Assembly: GCF_900099915.1 (NCBI RefSeq)
Contig: NZ_FNDB01000004.1
Location: forward strand, 62,001 to 126,000
Length of the DNA: 64,000 nt
Direction of reading: 5' to 3'
DNA from: Flavobacterium omnivorum
GTDB taxonomy: Bacteria > Bacteroidota > Bacteroidia > Flavobacteriales > Flavobacteriaceae
Shown here: in pieces, positions 41,359-49,940 of the stretch
Layout of the letters: every line of letters begins with the position of its first letter
How positions within the stretch are numbered: position 1 is the first letter of the stretch
Program-made: the position numbers and the translations under genes
The notes under the pieces: model-generated
The model's input: only the letters and a program-made list of their open reading frames with translations
Database searches by the model: none
Told to the model about the DNA's origin: nothing

Positions 41359-42582
41359 ATGAAAATACTACACACTGCCGACTGGCATTTAGGAAAGAAA
41401 CTAGATCACTTTTCTCGTTTGGAAGAACAAAAGAAAGTAATGAATGAAATATGCACTATAGCGAATGTCCAAAATGCGGATGTAGTTATAGTAGCAGGGG
41501 ATTTATTTGATACGTTCAATCCTCCAGTCGAAGCTGTAGATTTGTTATATAAGACGTTGAAAAAATTGACTAATAATGGCAAACGTCCTGTAATTGCTAT
41601 TGCGGGTAATCACGATAGTCCAGATCGAATTGATGCTCCCAATCCTTTGGCTAGAGAATGTGGGATTCTTTTTGTAGGGAATCCTGATGTGACCATTCCC
41701 ACTATCACCATAGAAAACGGTTTTGAAATTACGCAATCGGAAAATGGATTTTTAGAAATTCAACTGCCGCAATATGAATTTCCTATTCGCTTTATCACAA
41801 CACCTTATGCGAATGAGATGCGCTTGAAAACCTACTTAGGAGCCGAAAACAAGGAGGAACAATTGAATCAATTATTACAGAATTCTTGGGCGGCGCTAGC
41901 AGATAAATACTGCGATAATAAAGGAGTTAATATCCTAACTACCCACTTGTATATGCTGAAACGCGGAGGCGAAATCTTAGAAGAACCAGAGGGTGAAAAA
42001 CCGTTGCGAATTGGTAATGCGGATATGGTTTACACGGATTGCATTCCACACCAAATTCAATATACCGCTTTGGGACATTTACATCGTTTTCAAAACGTGG
42101 GTGGCCATCCTAATCCAGTCGTATATTCCAGTAGTCCGTTGTGCTACAGTTTTGCAGAAGCGGGTCAGGATAAAAAAGTAGTTCTTATTGAAGCACAACC
42201 AAACGAGCTTGTAAAATATACAGCTATTCCACTGCAATCGGGTAGGGTTTTACATCGAAAACGATTTGAAAATACAGACGAAGCAGTACTATGGTTATTA
42301 GAAAACCCATACTGTTTGGTTGAGCTGACTTTGGTTAGCGATTCTTTTTTCGCCAGTCAAGATTTAAAAAGAATCCATGAAAGTCACGACGGAATCATCT
42401 TTATCATTCCAATTGTGACAAAGGATGGGAATGCGGAACAACACACTCCAAAAGTAAATTTAGATCAGAATATTCAGGGATTGTTCAAAGATTACTTTGT
42501 ATCGAAACACAAACAGGAACCAAACGAGGAACTATTGGATTTGTTTAATGAGATCATTGGAAGTCAAGCTAAAAACGACTAA
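41359..42582 (+). CDS. sbcD: Exonuclease SbcD (Mre11-type nuclease)
   Basis: This 407-residue protein has the calcineurin-like metallophosphoesterase motifs of SbcD/Mre11. They are HTADWHLGKKL (residues 5-15), VIVAGDLFD, PVIAIAGNHDSPDR, LTTHLY and YTALGHLHRFQ. With SbcC it forms the complex that cuts DNA hairpins and double-strand ends. It lies 12 bp before sbcC. In a cell carrying an array of folded junctions this complex is of interest because it attacks extruded hairpins, but it is a core gene and no special link is shown. Confidence 0.95.
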   Translation: MKILHTADWHLGKKLDHFSRLEEQKKVMNEICTIANVQNADVVIVAGDLFDTFNPPVEAVDLLYKTLKKLTNNGKRPVIAIAGNHDSPDRIDAPNPLARECGILFVGNPDVTIPTITIENGFEITQSENGFLEIQLPQYEFPIRFITTPYANEMRLKTYLGAENKEEQLNQLLQNSWAALADKYCDNKGVNILTTHLYMLKRGGEILEEPEGEKPLRIGNADMVYTDCIPHQIQYTALGHLHRFQNVGGHPNPVVYSSSPLCYSFAEAGQDKKVVLIEAQPNELVKYTAIPLQSGRVLHRKRFENTDEAVLWLLENPYCLVELTLVSDSFFASQDLKRIHESHDGIIFIIPIVTKDGNAEQHTPKVNLDQNIQGLFKDYFVSKHKQEPNEELLDLFNEIIGSQAKND

Positions 42583-42594
42583 AAAAAACCTTTT

Positions 42595-45500
42595 ATGTTA
42601 CCACTAAAGTTGAGTATAAGCGGATTGTATTCTTATCAGAAAAAGCAAACGATAGATTTCGAAGAATTGACTAATGCGGGTTTATTCGGTATTTTTGGCG
42701 CAGTAGGTTCCGGGAAATCTTCTATTTTGGAAGCGATTGGTTTTGTTTTATATGGGGATACGGAGCGTTTAAACAAGACAGACAAGCGTTCCTATAATAT
42801 GTTGAATCTAAAATCTGACAAAGCCAATATCGAATTTGAATTCTTAAATTTTGAAGAACGGAAATTCAAATTTGTAGCCGATTGGAAGCGGAAAAAACGC
42901 TTTGAAGAAACCACTTCTATTGAACGCCTAGCCTATGAATGGATAGGGGAGGAATGGGTTCCAATGAATTCTGCTGATGCCACAATCATCATTGGTTTAA
43001 CCTATGAAAATTTTCGTCGGACCATTATCATACCACAAGGAAAATTTAAGGAATTTTTAGATTTGAAGGGCAAAGATCGTTCGGATATGATGAAAGAGAT
43101 TTTTCACCTTCAACGTTTTGATTTAGCATCCAAAGTGGGATTATTACAGAGTAACACCAGAACAAAACTAGATCAATTAAAAGGAGCTTTATCCGGATTT
43201 GAAGCTATTTCTGCTGATGCTATTTTGGCCTTGGAGAAGGAAGTTATAGCAGCGAATAACGAATTGCAAAACGACAAAACAGGGTTAAGTTTAGTTGAAA
43301 AAGAACTAAGTGAACTCAATACATTAAAGGCAAACTTTGAAGATTTAGAAAAAAAGCAACAGCAGCTTTCTAAATTGAACGCTGAAAAAGTGACGATGAA
43401 TGCTTTGGAGTTGGAAATAGATTTGTTCGAAAAAACGGAACGGAATTTTAAATCTAATTTAATCACTTTAAAAACAGAGAAGACGGCTTTAGAAAAAGCG
43501 AAAGAAAATCTGATTACTACTGAAAATCTCAAGAAAATAGTAGTGGATAGCAATTTGAAAAGTCAAAATGCTTTAGAAATAGTGCAGCCTGATTTTGAAA
43601 CCCTTGAAATTTCTAAGAGTAAAGTGTCCGATTTAGAATCCATTGAAAAAATTATAATCGCAAAGAGTGCTTTGGTCGTTTTAGATGAAAAAATAATAGT
43701 GGAGGAGGCTTTGTTTTTAGCTAGTGAAAAAAAAGAAAAGGAGGTAGTTGCAAAATTAGACAAAATTCAGGGGCAATTGGTCGACGCCAAAAAAAAGCGA
43801 TTGCAGGCTTCTTTCTTAGTTGATTTAGGAACTTGGTATCAGCAGCAGCGAAACCTCCAGAATAATTTTGATGTACATAACATTAAACTTGATTCTTCGA
43901 AGCAAGAATTAAAGTTAAAAACAGCAGCTTTTCTACTTTTGGAACTGCCTTTTGATAGTTGGAAAAACGTGTTAAAAACAAAAGTAGAATCAATTTTTTT
44001 CGAAAAGGAAAAAGCAATTGATATAAGAACTAAACTATTAGTGTCTAAAGAGTTGGTACACTATGCTGCCAATTTGCACGATGACGAAAATTGCCCGCTT
44101 TGCGGATCGCAAGAGCATCCAAATGTGATGCAAGGGGAAGATGTCTCGAATAAATTAGTACTTATTACCCATACAATTGCTGATTTAGCCAATAAAGAAG
44201 CGAAAATCAGTCTAAAACAGGCACAAGCTGAGAAATTAGAATTCGAAATATATCATGTTCAAGCGCAACTGAAAGGAATTATTGCGGAATGCGAAACCAT
44301 TGAAAAGGAACAGAAAATGCATCAGTCAAATTTCATTTGGAAAGATTTTGACGCAAAAGATTCGCAGTCTTTTGAAGCTACAAAAATACAACAACACCTT
44401 TTAGAAAAAGAAATAGTAGCTTTAGAAAATGACGAAAACGAGCTTCGCAAGGAGCGGGAAAGTATTTCGTTGGTACTAAAAAACAACAATACTTCGAAGG
44501 GCGAATTCGAAGCAATAAAAGCTGCTAAAAGAGGCGCTGTTGATAATGAATTGTCGCAATTGAAAGTACTTTCATTTGCCGATTATGAATCAATTTCAGC
44601 TGCTTCAATTCAAGCTGAAAAAATCGTCCTGTATAATAAAAATATAAAAACAGCAACAGATTATCAAGTGATAAAGGAGCAAATTGCACTTCAAAATCAA
44701 GAAATGGCAACGCTCACAGGAAGTTTAATTACATTACAATTGCAAGTAACTGAGAATGAAAAAACTCTAGCACAAACACAAAAAATCATTGCCGAATTAC
44801 TGCAAGAATATTCTTTTTCATCAGTCGAAGAAGTGAGAACAATACTTTTAAAAAACTGGAATATAGCAGCAGAAAAAGAGAAAGTCAAAGTTTTTACCGG
44901 GAATTTACTAATTGTTAATAATTCTGTTTTCGAAGCAGAGAAACTGATCCTTGGTAAAACTTTCGAAAATAAAATTTTAGAAGAAAAAACTTTACAATTT
45001 TCTACTTTCAAATTAAAATTTGAAACTCAATTAGGAATTGTTTCTGCTTTACTAGAAAATTTGAAACGCGTTCAGGCACAATTTGTTGAAAAAGCAGATT
45101 TGCTAGCCCAATTTGAACTATTAAATACCCGTGCGACTAATTTAGTTACGCTGGCAAATATGTTTAATGCAAGTGGTTTTGTAAACTATGTTTCGAGTAT
45201 TTATTTGCAAAATTTAGCCGATGTGGCCAATGTTCGTTTTCATCGCATGACCAAAAACCAATTGAGTCTCACGATTAATAGTTCCAATGAGTTTGAGGTA
45301 ATTGATTATCTCAACAATGGAGCTTCGAGGAGTGTGAAAACGCTTTCCGGAGGTCAAGGATTTCAAGCTTCTTTATGCTTGGCTTTAGCTTTAGCAGAAA
45401 GTGTTCAGTCTTTAAATAAAAACGATAAGAATTTCTTTTTTATTGATGAAGGTTTTGGAACACAAGATCCCGAAAGTGTCGCTGTGGTTTTTGAAACGTT

Positions 45501-45636
45501 GCAATCGCTGGATAAAGAGAACCGAATTGTTGGAATTATTTCCCACGTAGCCGAACTACAAGAACGCATTCCCCGCTCAATTAATGTCGTTAAGCAGGAG
45601 GAAAAAGGAAGTGTGATAAGCGAAAGTTGGAATTAA
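42595..45636 (+). CDS. sbcC: Exonuclease SbcC (Rad50-type SMC ATPase)
   Basis: This 1013-residue SMC-like ATPase has the N-terminal Walker A GAVGSGKSS (36-43) and two long coiled-coil arms. A zinc hook ENCPLCGS in the middle (Cys500, Cys503) joins two molecules. The C-terminal half has the signature LSGGQ (about 917) and Walker B FFFIDEGFGTQD (about 948). It works with SbcD in hairpin opening and double-strand-break processing. The length and symmetry of the arms are normal. Confidence 0.95.
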   Translation: MLPLKLSISGLYSYQKKQTIDFEELTNAGLFGIFGAVGSGKSSILEAIGFVLYGDTERLNKTDKRSYNMLNLKSDKANIEFEFLNFEERKFKFVADWKRKKRFEETTSIERLAYEWIGEEWVPMNSADATIIIGLTYENFRRTIIIPQGKFKEFLDLKGKDRSDMMKEIFHLQRFDLASKVGLLQSNTRTKLDQLKGALSGFEAISADAILALEKEVIAANNELQNDKTGLSLVEKELSELNTLKANFEDLEKKQQQLSKLNAEKVTMNALELEIDLFEKTERNFKSNLITLKTEKTALEKAKENLITTENLKKIVVDSNLKSQNALEIVQPDFETLEISKSKVSDLESIEKIIIAKSALVVLDEKIIVEEALFLASEKKEKEVVAKLDKIQGQLVDAKKKRLQASFLVDLGTWYQQQRNLQNNFDVHNIKLDSSKQELKLKTAAFLLLELPFDSWKNVLKTKVESIFFEKEKAIDIRTKLLVSKELVHYAANLHDDENCPLCGSQEHPNVMQGEDVSNKLVLITHTIADLANKEAKISLKQAQAEKLEFEIYHVQAQLKGIIAECETIEKEQKMHQSNFIWKDFDAKDSQSFEATKIQQHLLEKEIVALENDENELRKERESISLVLKNNNTSKGEFEAIKAAKRGAVDNELSQLKVLSFADYESISAASIQAEKIVLYNKNIKTATDYQVIKEQIALQNQEMATLTGSLITLQLQVTENEKTLAQTQKIIAELLQEYSFSSVEEVRTILLKNWNIAAEKEKVKVFTGNLLIVNNSVFEAEKLILGKTFENKILEEKTLQFSTFKLKFETQLGIVSALLENLKRVQAQFVEKADLLAQFELLNTRATNLVTLANMFNASGFVNYVSSIYLQNLADVANVRFHRMTKNQLSLTINSSNEFEVIDYLNNGASRSVKTLSGGQGFQASLCLALALAESVQSLNKNDKNFFFIDEGFGTQDPESVAVVFETLQSLDKENRIVGIISHVAELQERIPRSINVVKQEEKGSVISESWN

Positions 45637-45787
45637 AACGAGACGTTTTTTACAAAAAAAATGGTAATAAATAGCTTTAACTATTCGTGCTTTTTTTGAT
45701 GCCTATTTTGCTAAAAAATTAAAAAGAAGAGCAACGGTGTAAGTCTTGACTTTTTTAATTGGTTAAAAAGGTTTCGAGATTCGCTTT

Positions 45788-46348
45788 TTAATAATACAAT
45801 CTAAAATCAAGGAGCTTACAAAGAGCAAAGTGCTTTTCATGTAATTCTTCAACGATTTGTATCAAATCATCTCCGTCTTGGCACAAACTGAAAAATACTT
45901 TATCTAAATGAATGCTACTTATAGAATCGAATTTTGCTCCATAACCCGAAATGGCTCTTGCTCCAGTAATATCTAAAAAGTACTGTGCTTCTTCCGCGCT
46001 TAAGTCCACTACCTTTTCATTTGCGAAATGTACAATTTTACCTTTCATTTTTCCTTCAAATAGTTCGGCTATTTCTTCTAAACTGTAGTAATATTCATTA
46101 ATACAAATGCTATTTTCCTCTCCTTGCATCACTAAATAGATGATTTCATAATCCTTAAAATTATGATCGTCATAAAGTAAAGCACTTAAACTATCGTCCA
46201 AACCTTCAATTGTATCGCATGTTTTGTAAATACTTGAAATTCCTTGCTCAAAAGCCAGTAGTTCTAAGCTTTTAACCACTTCTGTTGTAGTGGTACTTTC
46301 TGCATCGGGTACGGCTTCAAGGCAGAAAATAAATTTATCCTGATCCAT
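45788..46348 (-). CDS. DUF6642 family protein
   Basis: This 186-residue soluble protein (MDQDKFIFCLEAVPDAEST ... YLVMQGEENSICINEYYYSLEEIAELFEGKMKGKIVHFANEKVVDL) resembles a caspase-like or CHAT-like alpha/beta fold in spacing. FLDITGARAISGYG recalls a conserved segment of such predicted proteins, but no catalytic His-Cys pair can be assigned with confidence. DUF6642 is by recognition. It is a single gene with no operon partner. Possible role in signalling or protein-protein contacts; not determined. Confidence 0.6.
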   Translation of the reverse strand: MDQDKFIFCLEAVPDAESTTTTEVVKSLELLAFEQGISSIYKTCDTIEGLDDSLSALLYDDHNFKDYEIIYLVMQGEENSICINEYYYSLEEIAELFEGKMKGKIVHFANEKVVDLSAEEAQYFLDITGARAISGYGAKFDSISSIHLDKVFFSLCQDGDDLIQIVEELHEKHFALCKLLDFRLYY

Positions 46349-46743
46349 TGTTATTAGTTAATGAGGTGCATAATACCAACAAATGTATGATTTTATAGAG
46401 ACATAAACTTGAAAAGTGAAAACAGATCGAAGGTGATTTTAAGATGGGGTGTGTAAGTTCTGCTTATAAAGTGAATGTACTTTTTTAGTCGCTCAATATC
46501 AGTAGTTTATTTTGTACTAGTTTTGATTGTTTTTTAAATAATTAGCAATAACAGCTTTTTGATACAGGGGCATTATTGTTTTATAAACATTTAAAAGTAG
46601 GAATTTTCTTTTAAGAATAAATAAATATTTTTGGAATAATTTACAATTGATTTTTTAAGTAGATTAAAGCAACTATTGAAGAATTTAGCAATCAAATTAG
46701 TTACAATAGTAGATGTGAGTTTAATATAGTTTTTTTTATATTT

Positions 46744-46802
46744 TGTTGGTAAAAACCAACATTAATAGGTTTTTTAATCAATTGCGATGGTATTTACCAA
46801 CA
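46744..46802. promoter_or_regulatory. Upstream operators O1 and O2 of the hipBA-like genes
   Basis: O1 (46744-46761) has TGTTGG and CCAACA halves around TAAAAA. O2 (46786-46802) contains TGGTATTTACCAACA, the reverse orientation of the same palindrome with one half degraded. They lie 90-145 bp before the HTH gene and share the motif of the main operator O3. Confidence 0.65.
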
Positions 46803-46839
46803 AAAAGTGCTAGCTATCCGTTAATTATTAAATTTTACT

Positions 46840-46863
46840 TATATTTGTTGGTAAATACCAACA
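46840..46863 (+). promoter_or_regulatory. Promoter -7 box overlapped by the perfect operator O3
   Basis: TATATTTG (46840-46847) is the -7 box. The operator TGTTGGTA-AA-TACCAACA (46846-46863) is a perfect palindrome that overlaps its last two bases and covers the transcription start. A repressor bound here would block RNA polymerase, so autoregulation by the HTH antitoxin is the natural reading. Confidence 0.75.
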
Positions 46864-46888
46864 GTAATATTATTTTAAACAGATAATA

Positions 46889-47233
46889 ATGGGAAATACC
46901 AACATAGACTGGGTTGCAATGAGTGATACCGCGATCGTGAGTAAAATAGGCGAATTCATAAAACAAGAGCGATTAAAGAGTAATAAAACACAAGCGCAAT
47001 TGGCGGACGCAGCGGGTATCAATCGTTCGACATTAAGCCAAATTGAAAATGGTGAGGCCATCACAATGCTATCACTTATTCAAATTATGAGGGCTTTAAA
47101 TATTTTACAGCTCTTAGAAGGGTTTGCTATAAAACACGAAGTGAGTCCACTAGAACTGGCCAAACAAGACAAACAAATTAGGCAACGTGCTAGAAATAGT
47201 GATAGCGATAACGCCAAAAAATCCGACTGGTAA
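46889..47233 (+). CDS. hipB: HipB-like antitoxin, XRE family HTH
   Basis: This 114-residue protein has a central HTH domain (about 31-87, IGEFIKQERLKSNKTQAQLADAAGINRSTLSQIENGEAITMLSLIQIMRALNI). A C-terminal charged tail (KQDKQIRQRARNSDSDNAKKSDW) probably contacts the kinase. It starts at ATG 46889, just after a palindromic operator, and a fourth half operator TACCAACA lies inside codons 3-6. Its stop overlaps the start of the hipA-like gene by 1 bp, the classical coupling of antitoxin and toxin. Confidence 0.85.
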   Translation: MGNTNIDWVAMSDTAIVSKIGEFIKQERLKSNKTQAQLADAAGINRSTLSQIENGEAITMLSLIQIMRALNILQLLEGFAIKHEVSPLELAKQDKQIRQRARNSDSDNAKKSDW

Positions 47234-48525
47234 TGATTACAACTGCTTTTGTGAAAATATGGGGAGAAACAGTAGGAGCTGTTGCGTGGAATGCGGAAAC
47301 AGGTTTGGCAAGTTTTGAGTATGATCCAAAATTTATAAATAATAAAACCGATTTGGCACCGCTAAAAATGCCGATAATCAATAGTATGAAACGTATTTTT
47401 TCGTTTCCAGAGTTACGGGACATAAAAACATTTAAAGGGTTACCGGGATTATTAGCGGATGTATTACCGGATGATTATGGTAATCAATTAATCAATAGCT
47501 GGCTAGCACAAAACGGTCGTCCAGAAAACAGCATGAACCCGGTTGAACTCTTGTGTTTTATAGGAACACGCGGAATGGGCGCTTTAGAATTTGAACCTTC
47601 ACAGCTTAAAACCACCAAAAGAGCGTTTGATATTGAAGTTGATAATTTGATTCGTATTTCTCAAAAAATGCTATCCAAGAGAGATCGTTTTGAAACCAAC
47701 CTGAGTGAAGATGAGCAACAAGCCATGTTAGATATTCTAAAAATAGGAACTTCGGCTGGTGGTGCTCGACCAAAAGCTATTATTGCCTTTAACGAAAAAA
47801 CAGGTCAAGTAAAATCGGGACAGACTAGCGCTCCAAAAGGTTTTGAACATTGGTTACTAAAGTTAGATACGGTAAGCGATGTACAATTTGGCGAAAGCAC
47901 AGGCTTTGGCAGAATTGAAATGGCGTATTACCTAATGGCAAAAGCTTGTGAAATTGATATGATGGAGTGCAGACTATTGGAAGAAAAGGGCAGAGCACAT
48001 TTCATGACGAAGCGTTTTGACCGTGAGGGTGGCGAACAAAAACACCACATACAAACGTTGTGTGCCATGCAGCATTATGATTTTAGCCAAATTACCGGTT
48101 TTAGCTACGAACAACTATTTCAAACCATGCGTTTGCTGCGATTACCCTATCCTGAGGCAGAGCAAATGTTTAGAAGAATGGTGTTTAATGTAATCGCTAG
48201 AAATTGTGATGATCATACCAAAAACTTTGCTTTCAGACTAAAAAAAGACGGGAATTGGGAATTGGCACCAGCTTATGATATTTGTTTTGCGTTCCGTCCA
48301 GGAAGTGATTGGGTAAGTCAACACAACCTAAGCATCAATGGAAAAAGAAAAGACATTACTAAAGCGGATCTTTTGCAAATTGCAAAGAGCATGAATATAA
48401 AAAAGGCTGAAGCGATAATTCAAAAAATTAGTGATACCGTTACAAACTGGCATGAATATGCAGCAATAGCTAAAGTGGATACTAAATTGAAAGAAACAAT
48501 AGGTTACGCTCATTTAATTTTATAA
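47233..48525 (+). CDS. hipA: HipA-type serine/threonine kinase toxin
   Basis: This 430-residue protein has an N-terminal HipA subdomain (AFVKIWGETVGAVAWNAETGLASFEYDPKFI; GLPGLLADVLPDDYGNQLINSWL). In the kinase core, ISAGGARPKAIIAFN-like GTSAGGARPK (about 176-185) forms the ATP loop. HFMTKRFDRE follows, then VFNVIARNCDDHTKNFAF (catalytic Asp) and LAPAYDICFAF (metal-binding Asp). All catalytic residues are present, so it is likely active. HipA kinases stop translation by phosphorylating glutamyl-tRNA synthetase, or other targets in other lineages, and cause persistence. The antitoxin gene overlaps by 1 bp upstream. Confidence 0.9.
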   Translation: MITTAFVKIWGETVGAVAWNAETGLASFEYDPKFINNKTDLAPLKMPIINSMKRIFSFPELRDIKTFKGLPGLLADVLPDDYGNQLINSWLAQNGRPENSMNPVELLCFIGTRGMGALEFEPSQLKTTKRAFDIEVDNLIRISQKMLSKRDRFETNLSEDEQQAMLDILKIGTSAGGARPKAIIAFNEKTGQVKSGQTSAPKGFEHWLLKLDTVSDVQFGESTGFGRIEMAYYLMAKACEIDMMECRLLEEKGRAHFMTKRFDREGGEQKHHIQTLCAMQHYDFSQITGFSYEQLFQTMRLLRLPYPEAEQMFRRMVFNVIARNCDDHTKNFAFRLKKDGNWELAPAYDICFAFRPGSDWVSQHNLSINGKRKDITKADLLQIAKSMNIKKAEAIIQKISDTVTNWHEYAAIAKVDTKLKETIGYAHLIL

Positions 48526-48571
48526 AAATGGTTGGAGCTAAAGTAATTTAAACACGAACGTATAATGCTAA

Positions 48572-48715
48572 AACATAATTTTCTGCTTTAATGCTAATGA
48601 TTCAAAGAAAGAAGAATTTGAAACCAAAGAAGAAGCATGAATAAGAGTAGTTGAGGAATGGCGAAATTACTTTGAATTAAAATATTGCGATGCTAAAATT
48701 AGCGCATTGGTATAA
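48572..48715 (+). pseudogene. Small gene remnant with an internal stop
   Basis: One frame reads FCFNANDSKKEEFETKEEA, then a TGA, then IRVVEEWRNYFELKYCDAKISALV and a stop. The two halves join naturally in the same frame and look like one small acidic protein broken by a nonsense change (TGA for a sense codon). There is no clear start codon. It lies just after hipA on the same strand. No family assigned. Confidence 0.4.
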
Positions 48716-49003
48716 AAAAATGAGGAATATGGGTTTTGAACTTCCATATTGTCCTCAATATAATTAAGGATAACCCATTTGTGATTAGTTTTTGATGGAA
48801 ATTTTTTGTCAGTTCGAGTATTTTTATCCCCAAACTTCGGGAAGAGAAATGTATCGAGCCCTTCGATAAAAACGCAAGACAGAGAAAAATTTCATTAAAA
48901 ATGGTTCTTGATAGACTTCACCTCGAGTAGCGGCGCGTATGAGAAGCGTTGAACTTGATCCATCTTCGTATTGATCCTAAAAATGGACTAAATATCAAAT
49001 AAA
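48716..49003. other. Gene-free stretch with one hairpin
   Basis: A hairpin GAGGAATATGG / CCATATTGTCCTC (about 48722-48757) may terminate transcripts from hipBA. The rest has no frame or motif that I can support. Confidence 0.4.
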
Positions 49004-49042
49004 AAATCCCTAAAATACTGTTTTTAGTACTATTAGGGATTT
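49000..49042 (-). terminator. Terminator after tRNA-Arg
   Basis: AAATCCCTAA (49004-49013) pairs with TTAGGGATTT (49033-49042), with a smaller ACT/AGT stem inside. On the minus strand it is followed by a T run, 7 bp after the tRNA end. Confidence 0.8.
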
Positions 49043-49048
49043 AATCTG

Positions 49049-49122
49049 TGACCTTGACTGGATTCAAACCAGTAACCTCTTGAGCCGTAATCAAGTGCGC
49101 TATTCAGTTGCGCCACAAGGCC
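49049..49122 (-). tRNA. tRNA-Arg (anticodon ACG)
   Basis: The minus strand gives acceptor GGCCTTG with CAAGGTC (one G-T pair) and D arm GCGC-AACTGAATA-GCGC. The anticodon arm CTTGA-TTACGGC-TCAAG has anticodon ACG. A short variable loop is followed by T arm ACTGG-TTTGAAT-CCAGT and a discriminator A. CCA is not encoded. The ACG wobble base is read as inosine in bacteria that have TadA. Confidence 0.95.
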
Positions 49123-49157
49123 ATTTGCAAACCGTTATAATAACTTCAATGCGGGTG

Positions 49158-49187
49158 CAAATATAGGGATAAATGTGTAATTTGCAA
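49158..49187 (-). promoter_or_regulatory. Promoter of tRNA-Arg
   Basis: On the minus strand TTG (49187-49185) and TATATTTG (49165-49158) are 19 bp apart, with the -7 box 35 bp upstream of the tRNA. It is identical in layout to the tRNA-Ser promoter. Confidence 0.75.
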
Positions 49188-49215
49188 CTGTAAAATTGTA
49201 AAAAAATAAAAAAAG

Positions 49216-49728
49216 ATGTCGTTAGAAAAGTATATCCGTGATATTCAGGGATTTCCTAAAGAAGGAATTTTGTTTAAAGATATAACTCCGTTGTTAATTG
49301 ACCCAAAAGCAAGGAAAAAATGCCTTGATATATTGGTTTCATCACTTGTCAATAAAAAAATTGACAAGGTAATAGGAGTAGAAAGTCGGGGTTTTTTCTT
49401 TGGAATGTTAATCGCACAAGAATTAAATGTTGGTTTTATTCCGGTTCGAAAACCGAATAAGTTGCCTTACGATACCATTTCTGCAACTTATGATTTAGAA
49501 TACGGAACCGATACTTTAGAAATTCACACCGATGCGATTCAAAAAGGGGACCGAATTCTGATTCACGATGATGTTTTGGCAACAGGGGGAACAGCGAAAG
49601 CAGTTTGTGAATTAGTAGAACGATTGGGTGGAGAAATCGTGCAATGCAATTTCCTGATGGAATTAGCTTTTTTGAATGGAAGGGCAAAAATCAAAGGGAA
49701 TGACATTTTTGCCGCAATTACGTATTAA
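49216..49728 (+). CDS. apt: Adenine phosphoribosyltransferase
   Basis: This 170-residue protein has APRT motifs: YIRDIQGFPKEGILFKDITPLL at the N-terminus, GVESRGFFFG and the PRPP loop ILIHDDVLATGGTAKA (about 115-130). It turns adenine and PRPP into AMP in purine salvage. Start MSLEKYIRD follows an A-rich leader 93 bp from the divergent tRNA-Arg. Its stop overlaps the stop of a convergent 46-aa gene. Confidence 0.95.
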   Translation: MSLEKYIRDIQGFPKEGILFKDITPLLIDPKARKKCLDILVSSLVNKKIDKVIGVESRGFFFGMLIAQELNVGFIPVRKPNKLPYDTISATYDLEYGTDTLEIHTDAIQKGDRILIHDDVLATGGTAKAVCELVERLGGEIVQCNFLMELAFLNGRAKIKGNDIFAAITY

Positions 49729-49865
49729 TCCAGCGCACGTGTGGTTACGTAATACCTGAAACCAATAATCGCCATTTGCCATTTCTTGGCTTTAGCCAAA
49801 TCCAAGCGTTGTTTAGTAAAACTAGGTAAAATGATTTTGTTGATTTGTGCTAGGATTTTATACAT
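49725..49865 (-). CDS. Small basic 46-aa protein, unknown
   Basis: The frame MYKILAQINKIILPSFTKQR ... QMAIIGFRYYVTTRALD has 46 codons, too short for usual gene lists. It shows non-random features: many Lys and Arg, an amphipathic start and a Trp/Tyr-rich end. I believe similar short proteins occur next to apt in other flavobacteria, but I cannot name the family. It is convergent with apt, overlapping its stop by 4 bp, and is transcribed from the side of the 49.89-kb terminator. Confidence 0.55.
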   Translation of the reverse strand: MYKILAQINKIILPSFTKQRLDLAKAKKWQMAIIGFRYYVTTRALD

Positions 49866-49891
49866 AGGGTTTTAGTTTGGACAAAGATATA

Positions 49892-49925
49892 AAAAAAGAC
49901 GGTCTTGATGGGGACCGTCTTTTCG
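49892..49925. terminator. Bidirectional terminator before the BlaR-like gene end
   Basis: AAAAGACGGTC (49894-49904) and GACCGTCTTTT (49913-49923) form an 11-bp stem with an 8-base loop, with A and T runs on both sides. It ends the minus-strand blaI/blaR-like transcript. Confidence 0.85.
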
Positions 49926-49940
49926 TGTTTTTGGATCAGT

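Noticed and set aside
49729..49925. Riboswitch before the BlaR-like or apt gene
   Set aside because: The gap is explained by the 46-aa frame and a bidirectional terminator; no aptamer-like fold is visible.
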